Shown here: piece after piece, positions 1 to 8,053 of the stretch | How the letters are laid out: each line of letters opens with the position of its first letter | How positions within the stretch are numbered: the stretch's first letter is position 1 | Assembly (NCBI GenBank): GCA_045531435.1 | Contig: JAZSDZ010000115.1 | Span: 1-32,476 of the forward strand | Origin: Fimenecus sp045531435 | GTDB taxonomy: Bacteria > Bacillota > Clostridia > Oscillospirales > Acutalibacteraceae | Direction: 5' to 3' | DNA length: 32,476 bases | Made by a program: the position numbers and the translations under genes | The notes under the pieces: model-generated | Database searches by the model: none | Told to the model about the DNA's origin: nothing | The model's input: only the letters and a program-made list of their open reading frames with translations

Positions 1-243
1 CTCGTCAACATTATCTCTTCCGAGTTTAATGTTTTCGTGTACAGGAATTGATTCAACAACATCAAAAATAAGGCCGTTTTCTTCGCACTGTTTTACCATT
101 TTCTCAATTGTCTCTTCAGGCCAAACCTCACCAGGTTTTACATCATAAACAGCACTGACAATGCTTTTCATATTTGGAATCTGACGAATATACTGCAACG
201 AAATCGGGTCACTTTCGCCATACCAACGGAATGACATTTTCAT
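1..243 (-). CDS. uxuA: Mannonate dehydratase, N-terminal part (runs off the left edge)
   Basis: The reverse strand encodes 81 residues beginning MKMSFRWYGESDPISL and continuing through a PGEVWPEE segment to VVESIPVHENIK. This closely follows the start of the UxuA family as I know it from E. coli (RWYG..DPVSL, GEVW, VVESVPIHEDIK). UxuA dehydrates D-mannonate to 2-keto-3-deoxygluconate in the cytoplasmic hexuronate pathway. The ATG at 243 is set by a GGAGG at 251-255, seven bases upstream. The gene continues beyond base 1, so the metal ligands and most of the barrel are not visible. It has its own promoter (314-342) downstream of the histidine phosphatase gene. uxaC of the same pathway lies about 11.6 kb away; uxuB and kdgK are not in the window. 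Confidence 0.9.
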   Translation of the reverse strand, partial: MKMSFRWYGESDPISLQYIRQIPNMKSIVSAVYDVKPGEVWPEETIEKMVKQCEENGLIFDVVESIPVHENIKLGRDNVDE

Positions 244-313
244 AATTTTTCCTCCAACTCACCAAAATAAATTTTAATGAATATTATTACCAACTTAATC
301 TTTTTACAAAATA

Positions 314-342
314 ATTTTATCACTATAAAAATTCTATTTCAA
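314..342 (-). promoter_or_regulatory. Promoter for uxuA
   Basis: On the minus strand TTGAAA (342-337) is followed after exactly 17 bases by TAAAAT (319-314), with TG one base before the -10 (TGATAAAAT). Transcription should start near 307, leaving a leader of about 65 bases before the uxuA ATG. I saw no convincing long palindrome that would identify an operator. Confidence 0.6.
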
Positions 343-372
343 TGTAATATTTATAGTTATTTTGGGACAATT

Positions 373-1095
373 TTATTGCTCATCAGGGAAATTACTATCG
401 TCTTCCCAGTACGCTACATCAAATTCGTCCTTTTCAGGGTCATAAATATCCCAAAGTTCGTGTTCAAATTGTTCAGGTTGAGCAGGGCATTCTGCAATTG
501 CCTCAACCTTCATTCCCCTTGACCAGATTGACGGGTCAATTCGTATTGTGTAACCACAGCAGGATGGTGTCAACCATTCGTGCATTGGTGCTTCAGGAAG
601 CGCATAAGTCTGCATAAGTGACATTATAACACCACCGTGTGTAAATATAGCTGTGCTGTTTGCTCCTGCCTTTATAACACCATCAACGATTTTTTCAAAG
701 CAATCACAGATTCTGTAATTAAATCTTACCTGACTGTCACCAAAAGGTGCCGCCTTATTAGGATTTGCACCGCTGAGCCATTCAGCAAAGTCCTCGTCAT
801 CTTGTAATTCTTCTGCTGTTTTGCCTTCAAATTCACCAAAATCATATTCTCTTAAATCATCGAGAATAATAGGATTTTTATCGGGATATATTGCCTGTGC
901 AGTTTCAATACATCTTTTTAATGGGCTTGAAAAAACTACATCAACCTCAGGATAATCACCATAATTATCCATTATATCCTTAAGCTGCGCCATTCCTTCT
1001 TCACACACAGACTCATCTGTATGACCTATATATCGTCCCTCCAGGTTGCCTTTTGTAACTGCGTGACGAATTAAATGAATTTGGTAAGTTTTCAT
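373..1095 (-). CDS. Histidine phosphatase family protein (phosphoglycerate-mutase-like)
   Basis: A 240-residue protein. The phosphohistidine motif of the branch is at residues 8-15 (LIRHAVTK, RH at 10-11), the conserved SSPLKRC segment is near residues 56-62, and the second catalytic histidine lies in FTHGG (His153). These place it in histidine phosphatase clan branch 1, which includes phosphoglycerate mutase, CobC and small-metabolite phosphatases. Nothing in the sequence fixes the substrate. The C-terminal 40 residues are acidic and look like a family-specific tail. The ATG at 1095 follows AGGAG with about seven bases between. It is divergent from the HTH regulator at 1191, so the 95-base gap serves both genes. 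No hairpin terminator follows; uxuA has a separate promoter. Confidence 0.85.
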   Translation of the reverse strand: MKTYQIHLIRHAVTKGNLEGRYIGHTDESVCEEGMAQLKDIMDNYGDYPEVDVVFSSPLKRCIETAQAIYPDKNPIILDDLREYDFGEFEGKTAEELQDDEDFAEWLSGANPNKAAPFGDSQVRFNYRICDCFEKIVDGVIKAGANSTAIFTHGGVIMSLMQTYALPEAPMHEWLTPSCCGYTIRIDPSIWSRGMKVEAIAECPAQPEQFEHELWDIYDPEKDEFDVAYWEDDSNFPDEQ

Positions 1096-1140
1096 ATTAT
1101 ATCTCCTAAAAATTTGTAATATCGCACAATATACATTTTG

Positions 1141-1169
1141 TTGAAATTGTTATATAATTTTAATACTAT
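1141..1169 (+). promoter_or_regulatory. Probable promoter for the HTH regulator
   Basis: TTGAAA at 1141-1146, a 17-base spacer, and TACTAT at 1164-1169, ending 21 bases before the ATG. A second possible -10, TATAAT at 1153-1158, lies inside the spacer but has a poor -35, so the exact start is uncertain. Confidence 0.45.
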
Positions 1170-1190
1170 TTGTATAAAAGAGGTTGTTTT

Positions 1191-1814
1191 ATGAATACCA
1201 CAGTTTCATCAAGACTTGTTTCTTTAAGAAGAGAAAAAAATTTAAGCCAGAAGGAAGCCGCCATTGAACTTGGTATTTCTCAGGCTCTTCTTTCTCACTA
1301 TGAAAAGGGAATCCGTGAATGTGGGCTTGATTTTTTGTGCCGTGCATCTACATTTTATGATGTCAGTACCGATTACCTTTTAGGACTGACTGACAACAGA
1401 ATGATGTCCGACGCTCTTTTCGTTGAACACGAAATTCCACAAGACAAGGAAATGCGAATGAGTACCGTTTTCCGTTCTTCTGTTTATCTTATGGAAAGAC
1501 TCGGCACATATGGTAGAAACTACTCATCAAAAATCAGAACTATCTATGTGCTCATTATCTATAAAATATATCTTACAGCTCTGCTTAAGGGTGCTATTCC
1601 CGGTCACGAAAATGCTAAAAGAGAATTAGCACCTTTCATCACAACCAATATGATTGACCATATTATTGATTCCCTGATTTTTGAAGGTGACAACAAGCCA
1701 AAACGAAATGAGCAATTACCAAAATCAATGGAAACTGTAATAAATGAAGCATCGCGAATTATCGAAAAAGAAATTGCAAGAATGTATAAATATTCGACAA
1801 AGGAATCAAAGTAA
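1191..1814 (+). CDS. Cro/C1-type helix-turn-helix transcriptional regulator
   Basis: The ATG at 1191 is preceded by AAAGAGG at 1177-1183 with seven bases between, so it is preferred to the in-frame TTG at 1170; the protein has 207 residues. Residues about 8-65 form a typical HTH_3/XRE domain (SLRREKNLSQKEAA, then ALLSHYEKG) ending in the common DYLLGLTD segment. Residues 70-207 are predicted mostly helical and match no domain I recognise; they may sense a ligand or drive dimerisation. It is divergent from the histidine phosphatase gene and probably binds the shared 95-base gap, but no operator can be named. Its last 9 bases overlap the end of rsmI on the other strand. Confidence 0.85.
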   Translation: MNTTVSSRLVSLRREKNLSQKEAAIELGISQALLSHYEKGIRECGLDFLCRASTFYDVSTDYLLGLTDNRMMSDALFVEHEIPQDKEMRMSTVFRSSVYLMERLGTYGRNYSSKIRTIYVLIIYKIYLTALLKGAIPGHENAKRELAPFITTNMIDHIIDSLIFEGDNKPKRNEQLPKSMETVINEASRIIEKEIARMYKYSTKESK

Positions 1815-2630
1815 TTCTTTATATATAAGACTCTTTTTTATCCCTGTTTCTCCTGCAATAGTTTTTGCAGCCTCATTTACACTGATACCTTTATTTACAA
1901 GTTCTTTTGCAAGTACGACAGCCTGTTCCAATGTAACGGGCTGTTTTTCCTTTGATTTTTCCTGTCCTGCAATAATCAGAACATATTCCCCTCTTGGATT
2001 TTCAATTTCAAAATAGTCAATAGCACATTTAAGGCTTGTCCTCATAACTGTTTCGTGAATTTTTGTAAGTTCTTTTACAACGGCAATCTGACGATCACCA
2101 AAATATTCATACATATCCTTAAGTGTCGCCTTTAATTTATGTGGTGCTTCATAAAAAATCATTGTTCTTGTTTCGTTACGAAGCTCATCAAGGTGTTCTT
2201 TTCTACTTGGTTTATTTGTGCTTAAAAAGCCTTCAAAAGTGAAACGACCACTTTCCATTCCGCTTATTGCCAATGCAGTTGCAAAAGCAGTAGGTCCCGG
2301 AACAGACTCAACGGAAATTCCCTTTTCGTGACAAAGATATACAAGGTCTTGTCCCGGGTCAGAAATACAAGGCATTCCTGCATCGGTCACAATTGCACAG
2401 ATTTCACCGCCCAAAAGCCTTGATACTATCATTTCACCACGTTCACGACGATTATGCTCATAATAACTTACAAGTGGTTTTTTTATATCGAAATAATTTA
2501 ATAATTTTTGTGTAACTCTTGTATCCTCTGCTGCAATAAAGTCAACAGATGCAAGTGTTTCTATTGCTCTTTTTGAAAAATCGGACAAATTTCCGATTGG
2601 TGTTCCTACAACATAAAGCTTTCCACTCAT
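1806..2630 (-). CDS. rsmI: 16S rRNA (cytidine(1402)-2'-O)-methyltransferase
   Basis: RsmI methylates the 2'-O of C1402 in 16S rRNA using SAM. The 274-residue protein shows family signatures in order: GTPIGNL at 9-15, AEDTR at 34-38, and DAGMPCISDPG at 83-93, followed by the SG.....F.FEGFL segment. Length is normal for the family. I chose the ATG at 2630 (MSGKLYVV) because AAAGGA lies upstream; an in-frame TTG at 2657 would add nine residues unlike the family. It is the last gene of the rlmB operon, 29 bases after trmN6. The stop lies inside the 3' end of the convergent HTH gene (9-base overlap), and I see no terminator hairpin between them. Confidence 0.95.
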   Translation of the reverse strand: MSGKLYVVGTPIGNLSDFSKRAIETLASVDFIAAEDTRVTQKLLNYFDIKKPLVSYYEHNRRERGEMIVSRLLGGEICAIVTDAGMPCISDPGQDLVYLCHEKGISVESVPGPTAFATALAISGMESGRFTFEGFLSTNKPSRKEHLDELRNETRTMIFYEAPHKLKATLKDMYEYFGDRQIAVVKELTKIHETVMRTSLKCAIDYFEIENPRGEYVLIIAGQEKSKEKQPVTLEQAVVLAKELVNKGISVNEAAKTIAGETGIKKSLIYKELL

Positions 2631-2659
2631 ATTGTCCGATTCCTTTCTGTAGGACAATC

Positions 2660-3403
2660 CTACTTTCTATATTTTTCGGTAATCTGAAGCATTTCCTCTG
2701 TCAGAGTACCATCATCATTATATGCAACAAGGTTCCCCTGAACCTTTAACCCGTTTTTAGCACCACGCTTACCTTCAACAAGCACAAGCCAAGGTTGGGT
2801 ATCACCTTTTTTTGACACAAAACGCAAGATTTTTGGCTCAATTCCATTTTCTCGCATTGCGTACATAACGTCAAAAACTCGTTCAGGTCGTTGGCAAATA
2901 CAAAGTTTTCCACCAAAACGCAAAAGCCTTGCTGCACTCCTTGCAATATCATCCATATTACAAAGAGTCTCGTGCCTTGCAAAAGTTGCAAAATCCTCTT
3001 CATTTTTGAATCCGCCATTTTCAATTTTATATGGCGGATTCATTGTAACTAAATCATATCTTCCTGCTTTTAAATCAGAAACATCCTTTAAATCTCTGTT
3101 TAAAACGGTAATTTTGTCTGTGGCATTAAGTGTAAGTGAACGAAACATCTGATTACATCCGTTTTCCTGAATCTCAACGGCAGTAATCTCAGCACACTTT
3201 TTATCTCGTAACCAAAGAAATGGAATTATTCCGCATCCAGACCCAAAATCACAGGCAATATCATTTCTTTTAGGATTTGCAAAATCAGCAAGCAACATAG
3301 CGTCTGTGCCGAATGTATGTTGTTTCGACACGACAAGACCTACGCCATCACCCAAATCCTCAATATGTTCACCATCAAAAAGGGTTATTTTATCAGTCAA
3401 CAT
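2660..3403 (-). CDS. trmN6: tRNA1(Val) (adenine(37)-N6)-methyltransferase family protein
   Basis: The 247-residue protein has the SAM-binding motif DFGSGCG at residues 52-58 and the amino-methyltransferase motif NPPY at 122-125, within the TrmN6/YfiC arrangement (an HTFGTDAMLLADF stretch precedes motif I). This family methylates N6 of adenine in RNA; the specific target, A37 of tRNA-Val, is transferred from E. coli. The ATG at 3403 is favoured: AGGA lies five bases upstream, inside the last codons of the mgtC-like gene. The two genes overlap by 11 bases, which suggests translational coupling. An in-frame start at 3424 would add seven residues without a better ribosome site. The gene sits just upstream of rsmI, another RNA methyltransferase. 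Confidence 0.88.
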   Translation of the reverse strand: MLTDKITLFDGEHIEDLGDGVGLVVSKQHTFGTDAMLLADFANPKRNDIACDFGSGCGIIPFLWLRDKKCAEITAVEIQENGCNQMFRSLTLNATDKITVLNRDLKDVSDLKAGRYDLVTMNPPYKIENGGFKNEEDFATFARHETLCNMDDIARSAARLLRFGGKLCICQRPERVFDVMYAMRENGIEPKILRFVSKKGDTQPWLVLVEGKRGAKNGLKVQGNLVAYNDDGTLTEEMLQITEKYRK

Positions 3404-4127
3404 AAATATCCTCAACATCTTCAAGGCTTCTTATGGTTGCAACCATAAGTGAAAGTGACTCGTCATTTTTAGGAAAAACAAGAACCTTAATAACAGATGT
3501 GTCTTTACGATGCTTGAATTTCAAATCCTTCGACTCAGTATAAACAACTTCCATTGAGTGAATTTTACCACCACATTGTTTGATTGTTTTTGTAATAATC
3601 GGAATCTGTGTTCCAACATCCTTAATCTCAATAAAAAGAAGCTTTCCTGCTGAACCGTGAATAATAAATCTTTTGAGAGAATTGAGCGTAAGGTAAATAA
3701 CTATTGTTGCCACAAAAGCACCTGCATAGAACCCTGCACCAACAGCAATACCTATACAAGCAACTGCCCATAATGATGCCGCTGTTGTAAGTCCCTTGAC
3801 AGAAAAACCTTCACGGAGAATTGTACCTGCACCAAGGAAACCGATACCACTAAGCACCTGAGCGCTCATTCTTGTCACATCACCAGTCATACCCTGACTG
3901 TCGAAAATATATACTGAGGTAAGCATAACAAGTGCAGAACCCACAGCAACAAGGATATGTGTTCTGAATCCGGCAGGACGGTGAGAATGCTCACGCTCAT
4001 AGCCAATAAAACCACTAAGTAATGTTGTTACCAACAATTTTACGAGAGCGTCCACAGTAAATCTTATCTGGTCAAACTCCCATATACACAAGGCAATATT
4101 TTTTATTGATTCAAAAAAATCTGCCAA
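3393..4127 (-). CDS. MgtC/SapB family inner-membrane protein
   Basis: An integral membrane protein of about 244 residues. The N-terminal hydrophobic half carries the MgtC signature GFIGYEREHSHRPAG followed by FRTHILVAVGSAL and a glycine-rich GIGFLGAGTIL segment, with four to five membrane spans. The C-terminal part (FIEIKDVGTQIPIITKTIK..., residues 160-240) looks like the small soluble domain of long MgtC-like proteins. MgtC affects Mg2+ homeostasis and F-ATPase in pathogens; the role of commensal homologues is unclear. The start is uncertain: AGGAG abuts an in-frame TTG at 4136, whereas a TTG at 4127 has nine bases of spacing, so I use 4127. It lies 25 bases after the large degenerate P-ATPase-like gene and overlaps trmN6. 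Confidence 0.85.
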   Translation of the reverse strand: MADFFESIKNIALCIWEFDQIRFTVDALVKLLVTTLLSGFIGYEREHSHRPAGFRTHILVAVGSALVMLTSVYIFDSQGMTGDVTRMSAQVLSGIGFLGAGTILREGFSVKGLTTAASLWAVACIGIAVGAGFYAGAFVATIVIYLTLNSLKRFIIHGSAGKLLFIEIKDVGTQIPIITKTIKQCGGKIHSMEVVYTESKDLKFKHRKDTSVIKVLVFPKNDESLSLMVATIRSLEDVEDIYVD

Positions 4128-4152
4128 AAGACTCAACTCCTAAATTTATTTA

Positions 4153-6960
4153 CTACTTTTTTCGTATAAGAGCCGGAACAGAAAGTATAACTGCCCAGAC
4201 TACCTGATAAAGCGCAATCTCCAACGCACCGATAGGTGTCATATCTGACACAAATGTAAGTAACGCTATAATAACTGCACCTACAACTGATGCAATAAAT
4301 TGTATCAATCTTGAAGAATTTACAAAATTATTAATTACAAATGTGCCATGAAGTGCTGCAAGCATAGATTTTATACTACCATCATGGATAATTCTTGCAT
4401 TACTTCTTTCAGCACATTTTGCCTTTTCCTTTGCAAACATTTCACCTGCAACAGGATTAATAATTTTAACAACATTTGATGGTAACTGGAATTCTCTCTC
4501 AAGGAATTTTTCAGTAATATTCGCATCAGATGTTCTGAAAAAAATTGTCAATCCATCTTTTTCAAGTTCACGAAGATATCTCGCTGTTTCCTGGTTTGCC
4601 TTATATACAACAACAAACATAGCAGCAATTTTGCCTTCAATAGCAAGGTAAATAACGTTTTTGCCCTTTGCCTTGAATTTTTCTTCCAATTCCTTATCAG
4701 GTGTTTCAACATTGTGATGAACTAAAAGGTCTCTGTTACCTACAAGAACTCTGTAATTATGAATCCAGCAGGAACATCCTAATTTTTCCTCATAAGCCAA
4801 AGACTCAACAGGGAAAAGAAGCTCACGTTTGCCGATAATAACACCATCAAATACTTCTGCCAACACACCACCCGATGCAATAACCACAGACGCCGTATAA
4901 AGAATAGCCTCGTCAACTCGCATCTTATGATAAATTTTCATACCTTCGATATTACATCCGCCCTGCTCAAAAGCATCACACGCATCAATAATAACACCGT
5001 TTGTATTTACTGCCTCATCAACAGCACTATAACCGTTGATTACAGCACCTTCAGCATTTAGATTTTTATTTGTTACACGAAGGTTTACTGCTGACAAAAG
5101 ACCTGCTGAACAAGGAAGCGTCATCAAAAGTGTTGATGTAAGAACACTTACACCTGCAAAGAAATTACCTGTTTTTATTATTGCAACAATAGCCAATACC
5201 AAACCAACTACTGCCATTACAGGAATTGTGATTTTGCAGATAGGCCCTGTAACCTCTGCAAGTCGGGAAAGCTCAACAAATTTTTGTGGGAATCCTATTT
5301 TTGCAGAATATTTAATTTCAGGATTACCAAGCATAAGACCTCTTGCGATTTCATTTGCTGTGTCTTCGTCTGCAATATTTTCCACGCTGTAACAATTTTC
5401 AGTGTTGTCTGTTATAACCTTGAAGTTTTCACCGTCATTTTTACAACGGACAAGCTCACCTGCAAGTTTCATTATCATAGGTACAACGGCTGCACCCGCT
5501 GTAAGTCTTGCAACAGATTCAACACTGTCTGCACAGAAGAAAGCAATAAAACATTGTATAAACCCTGCAATAGCAGAAACAGCAACAACTGAATCCACAT
5601 TTAGAATTTTACTCTTTACATTTTTGTATGCCTCAACAAAAGATTTGTAGTTAATTGCACTTGCAACAAGAAGCAACAACAACTGGACAAGGATATATAC
5701 AAACTCATTGTTTCCGTATATTTCAAAATTACCGTTTTCTGCACCTGCAACAAGTGAAAGCACAGTCATAAGAAGGCAGATTCCCGAAACTGCAGCGAGT
5801 TTTATAACAATATTTCTGCTTTCCATCTGGAAAACTTTTTTGACTGCATCCTTATCTCTTGGTCCGAAGTATTCACGGACAACAGCAACCTTCTGTCGCT
5901 CATATCTTCTTCTGATTGGTGGTGATTCTACTCTTTCTTTTATTTTTTCACCATCAAATCCAAAGTCGTCAATCGCCTTTTTTCTGTTTTTACGAAGCTG
6001 TTCTTCAACCTGCTCTTCAGATTGCTGTACAATTTCTTCTTCGTCATCAAATCCGTCAAATCTTATCTGATTATCAGGCACTTTTTCACGGACAATTTTT
6101 GTTCCGAAATCATCTTTTGTTTTTTCCTGTTCCAACTCATATTCAGCAGAAATGATTGTCGGCATAATTCTTATACCGTTTGTGTCCTCCTCTGCAGAAC
6201 CATTTTTGATAACAACACCCGGAGTTTCAATTGTCCCCTGAGGTCTTAAACTTCTGATTGCTCGTTGCTCCTGTGTGTCCTCAATTTTCTGAACAGGTTT
6301 GTTCATAAAGTGCTTTCTGTATTTTTCATCTGCCATTGTGCTTGAAACAACGGGTTCAGCATCTCCCGAAGTTGCTCTTGCAACTCTATTTCCAAGATTA
6401 TGAGAAATGTTGGGATTATATGCCCCACGAATATCAACTTCGTTGAACAATCTTGTTTTTTCAATAGAAATCTGACCTGTCACAGATTCCACATCATCAG
6501 AATCACTTTCGACTTCTTCAAACATCTTGTCAATCATATCAACAGGCTCTTTATCCTTGATATCTTCAACAGTTTTTACATCTTTATCTTCCACATCAGA
6601 GGTGAATCCAAACTGACCATCATTATCGACAGAAACCGATACTTCTTCCATTGTTGTATCAGTTGTTTCTATTGGTTGTTCGTTGCTTTCTTCGTCATCA
6701 AAATCTTGAATTTTTGAAATATCAAAAGTAAAGCCTGATGATTTTCTTTCTTCCTTCTTTACTTCCTTAACAGGTTCTGTAACTATAGTTTTATAATTTG
6801 AAACATAAGAATCCACAGTTAATTCAGTTCCACCGATTTCAGCAAGGAGCGAATCAATAGCATCAAGAGAATAGACCTCTCCTGAATCTTCTATAACACC
6901 CTTTGTTTTGATGTCGTTGAGAATCTCATCAATTAAATTATCTGAAATTTTATCTGTCAT
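4153..6960 (-). CDS. P-type-ATPase-like membrane protein lacking the catalytic motifs, with a long disordered N-terminus
   Basis: A 935-residue protein. Residues 1-375 are acidic, repeat-poor and likely disordered. From residue 385 there are eight probable membrane spans in P1B-ATPase order: four (about 385-405, 419-437, 456-475, 482-502), a short loop, two (575-597, 600-625) with LPCSAG at 615-620 where heavy-metal pumps have CPC, a large cytoplasmic part (626-878), and two final spans (883-905, 912-932). The catalytic signatures are gone. No TGE occurs in the shortened A-domain loop. The DKTGT position reads IDACDAF (Asp659 kept, KTGT lost). The GDGxNDxP position reads HDGSIKSML (857-865). 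By family knowledge it cannot pump with the normal cycle; a sensory, scaffolding or regulatory role is inference. The frame is intact, so this is not simple decay. ATG 6960 follows a GGGGGTGA ribosome site. Confidence 0.75.
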   Translation of the reverse strand: MTDKISDNLIDEILNDIKTKGVIEDSGEVYSLDAIDSLLAEIGGTELTVDSYVSNYKTIVTEPVKEVKKEERKSSGFTFDISKIQDFDDEESNEQPIETTDTTMEEVSVSVDNDGQFGFTSDVEDKDVKTVEDIKDKEPVDMIDKMFEEVESDSDDVESVTGQISIEKTRLFNEVDIRGAYNPNISHNLGNRVARATSGDAEPVVSSTMADEKYRKHFMNKPVQKIEDTQEQRAIRSLRPQGTIETPGVVIKNGSAEEDTNGIRIMPTIISAEYELEQEKTKDDFGTKIVREKVPDNQIRFDGFDDEEEIVQQSEEQVEEQLRKNRKKAIDDFGFDGEKIKERVESPPIRRRYERQKVAVVREYFGPRDKDAVKKVFQMESRNIVIKLAAVSGICLLMTVLSLVAGAENGNFEIYGNNEFVYILVQLLLLLVASAINYKSFVEAYKNVKSKILNVDSVVAVSAIAGFIQCFIAFFCADSVESVARLTAGAAVVPMIMKLAGELVRCKNDGENFKVITDNTENCYSVENIADEDTANEIARGLMLGNPEIKYSAKIGFPQKFVELSRLAEVTGPICKITIPVMAVVGLVLAIVAIIKTGNFFAGVSVLTSTLLMTLPCSAGLLSAVNLRVTNKNLNAEGAVINGYSAVDEAVNTNGVIIDACDAFEQGGCNIEGMKIYHKMRVDEAILYTASVVIASGGVLAEVFDGVIIGKRELLFPVESLAYEEKLGCSCWIHNYRVLVGNRDLLVHHNVETPDKELEEKFKAKGKNVIYLAIEGKIAAMFVVVYKANQETARYLRELEKDGLTIFFRTSDANITEKFLEREFQLPSNVVKIINPVAGEMFAKEKAKCAERSNARIIHDGSIKSMLAALHGTFVINNFVNSSRLIQFIASVVGAVIIALLTFVSDMTPIGALEIALYQVVWAVILSVPALIRKK

Positions 6961-7000
6961 AATAAAACTTCACCCCCGAAAAGAATTTTTGTTTTTCGTA

Positions 7001-7750
7001 TTATCTTTTGTAAGAAAACTCGTACATTAAAATTCCACCTGCAACAGATGCATTAAGTGAGTTAATCTGTCCCTTCATTTTAAGAGAAACGATAAAGTCG
7101 CACTTTTCACGGACAATACGACTCATGCCGTCACCTTCAGAACCAATTACGAGAACGGCAGCACCATCAAGATTTACTGAACGGACATCCTCACCATCCA
7201 TATCTGCGCCATAAACCCACATTCCTTTTTCCTTCAACTCCTCAAGAGTTGATGCAAGATTTGCAACACGGGCAACCTTCATATATTCAAGGGCACCTGC
7301 GCTTGTTTTACCAACTGTGTAATTAAGCGACGCGCTTCTACGCTTTGGAATAATAATTCCGTGAACACCTGCAGCCTCCGCAGTACGGATAATAGCACCA
7401 AGATTATGAGGGTCTTCAATTCCATCACAAGCCACAATAAATGGTGGTTCTCCTCTTTCTTCAGCAACTGCGAGAATTTCCTCAACTGTTGCGTAATCGT
7501 GAGCAGCACAGATAGCCACAACACCCTGATGATTACTGTGCCCACACATAAAGTCAAGTTTTTTCTTGTCAACTTCCTTAACAACAGCGCCTCTATCACG
7601 ACATTGACCGATAATCTTACCTACCGAACCACCCTTTTCACCACGAAGCACAAAAAGAGTGTCAATCTCTCTGCCTGATTTGATAAGCTCTGTTACAGCA
7701 TTCCTGCCGATTATTAAATCTTTCTTTTTTTCTTCATTGAATAAATCCAT
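7001..7750 (-). CDS. rlmB: 23S rRNA (guanosine(2251)-2'-O)-methyltransferase
   Basis: A SpoU-class (SPOUT fold) RNA 2'-O-methyltransferase of 249 residues. The N-terminal substrate-binding domain begins IIGRNAVTELI and contains NHQGVVA (73-79). The catalytic SPOUT motifs follow: DGIEDPHNLGAIIRTAEAAG (motif 1, 109-128), IGSEGDGMS (motif 2, 202-210) and KMKGQINSLNASVA (motif 3, 224-237). Family members of this length and architecture methylate G2251 in the peptidyl-transferase region of 23S rRNA; a closely related TrmH-type activity cannot be fully excluded. AAGGAG lies six bases before the ATG. It is the first gene of an operon that continues through the P-ATPase-like gene, the mgtC-like gene, trmN6 and rsmI. 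Confidence 0.93.
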   Translation of the reverse strand: MDLFNEEKKKDLIIGRNAVTELIKSGREIDTLFVLRGEKGGSVGKIIGQCRDRGAVVKEVDKKKLDFMCGHSNHQGVVAICAAHDYATVEEILAVAEERGEPPFIVACDGIEDPHNLGAIIRTAEAAGVHGIIIPKRRSASLNYTVGKTSAGALEYMKVARVANLASTLEELKEKGMWVYGADMDGEDVRSVNLDGAAVLVIGSEGDGMSRIVREKCDFIVSLKMKGQINSLNASVAGGILMYEFSYKR

Positions 7751-7807
7751 TTGGAACTCCTTTTTGAAAAAAGCATATAGTCACGGATAATAGTTTTTTA
7801 ATAATTC

Positions 7808-7836
7808 ATTATATCAAATATCACAGGATATTACAA
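7808..7836 (-). promoter_or_regulatory. Promoter of the rlmB operon
   Basis: On the minus strand TTGTAA (7836-7831), a 17-base spacer, and a perfect TATAAT (7813-7808) with an extended TG (TGATATAAT). The start site would be near 7801, about 50 bases before the rlmB ATG. Confidence 0.7.
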
Positions 7837-7859
7837 GTAGAAAATCCTTGAAATTCAAT

Positions 7860-8010
7860 AAACTGCCAAAACAACAAATTGAAGTTTATAGGGATAAGTG
7901 AAAAATACAAACCAGAGTGCAGAACGAAGGGCGCGGGTGTCCGGCAGACACCTCTACAAAGCAGAAGCGCCGTCTGAGCCGGCAGGCGAGTATCTGCGTT
8001 GCAATTATAT
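7860..8010. repeat. Non-coding stretch with a GC-rich hairpin element (candidate dispersed repeat)
   Basis: The gene-free interval 7751-8053 contains the rlmB promoter at one end, the terminator of the NlpC-like gene at the other, and this element between. In 7921-8000, 50 of 80 bases are G or C, against roughly 35-40% around it. It contains two compact hairpins: GGTGTC/GACACC with a five-base loop (7936-7952) and GCCG/CGGC with a seven-base loop (7969-7983). The one open frame through it crosses the terminator and has no ribosome site, so I treat it as non-coding. The composition and hairpins suggest an intergenic repeat or structured RNA; I have no second full copy in this window to prove it. 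Confidence 0.4.
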
Positions 8011-8015
8011 TTTCC

Positions 8016-8048
8016 TATAAATAAAGAGGTGCTTTCACAAACACCTCT
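8016..8048 (-). terminator. Terminator of the NlpC/P60-like gene
   Basis: Reading the minus strand, AGAGGTG (8048-8042) pairs with CACCTCT (8031-8025), with further TTT/AAA pairing in the loop, and is followed by a T-rich TTTATTTAT. It starts six bases after the stop codon at 8054. Confidence 0.7.
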
Positions 8049-8053
8049 CATTG

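Noticed and set aside
5036..6717. Several plus-strand open frames of 75-120 codons opposite the P-ATPase-like gene
   Set aside because: They are antisense shadows of a clear long gene, with low-complexity Ser/Phe-rich translations and no ribosome sites.
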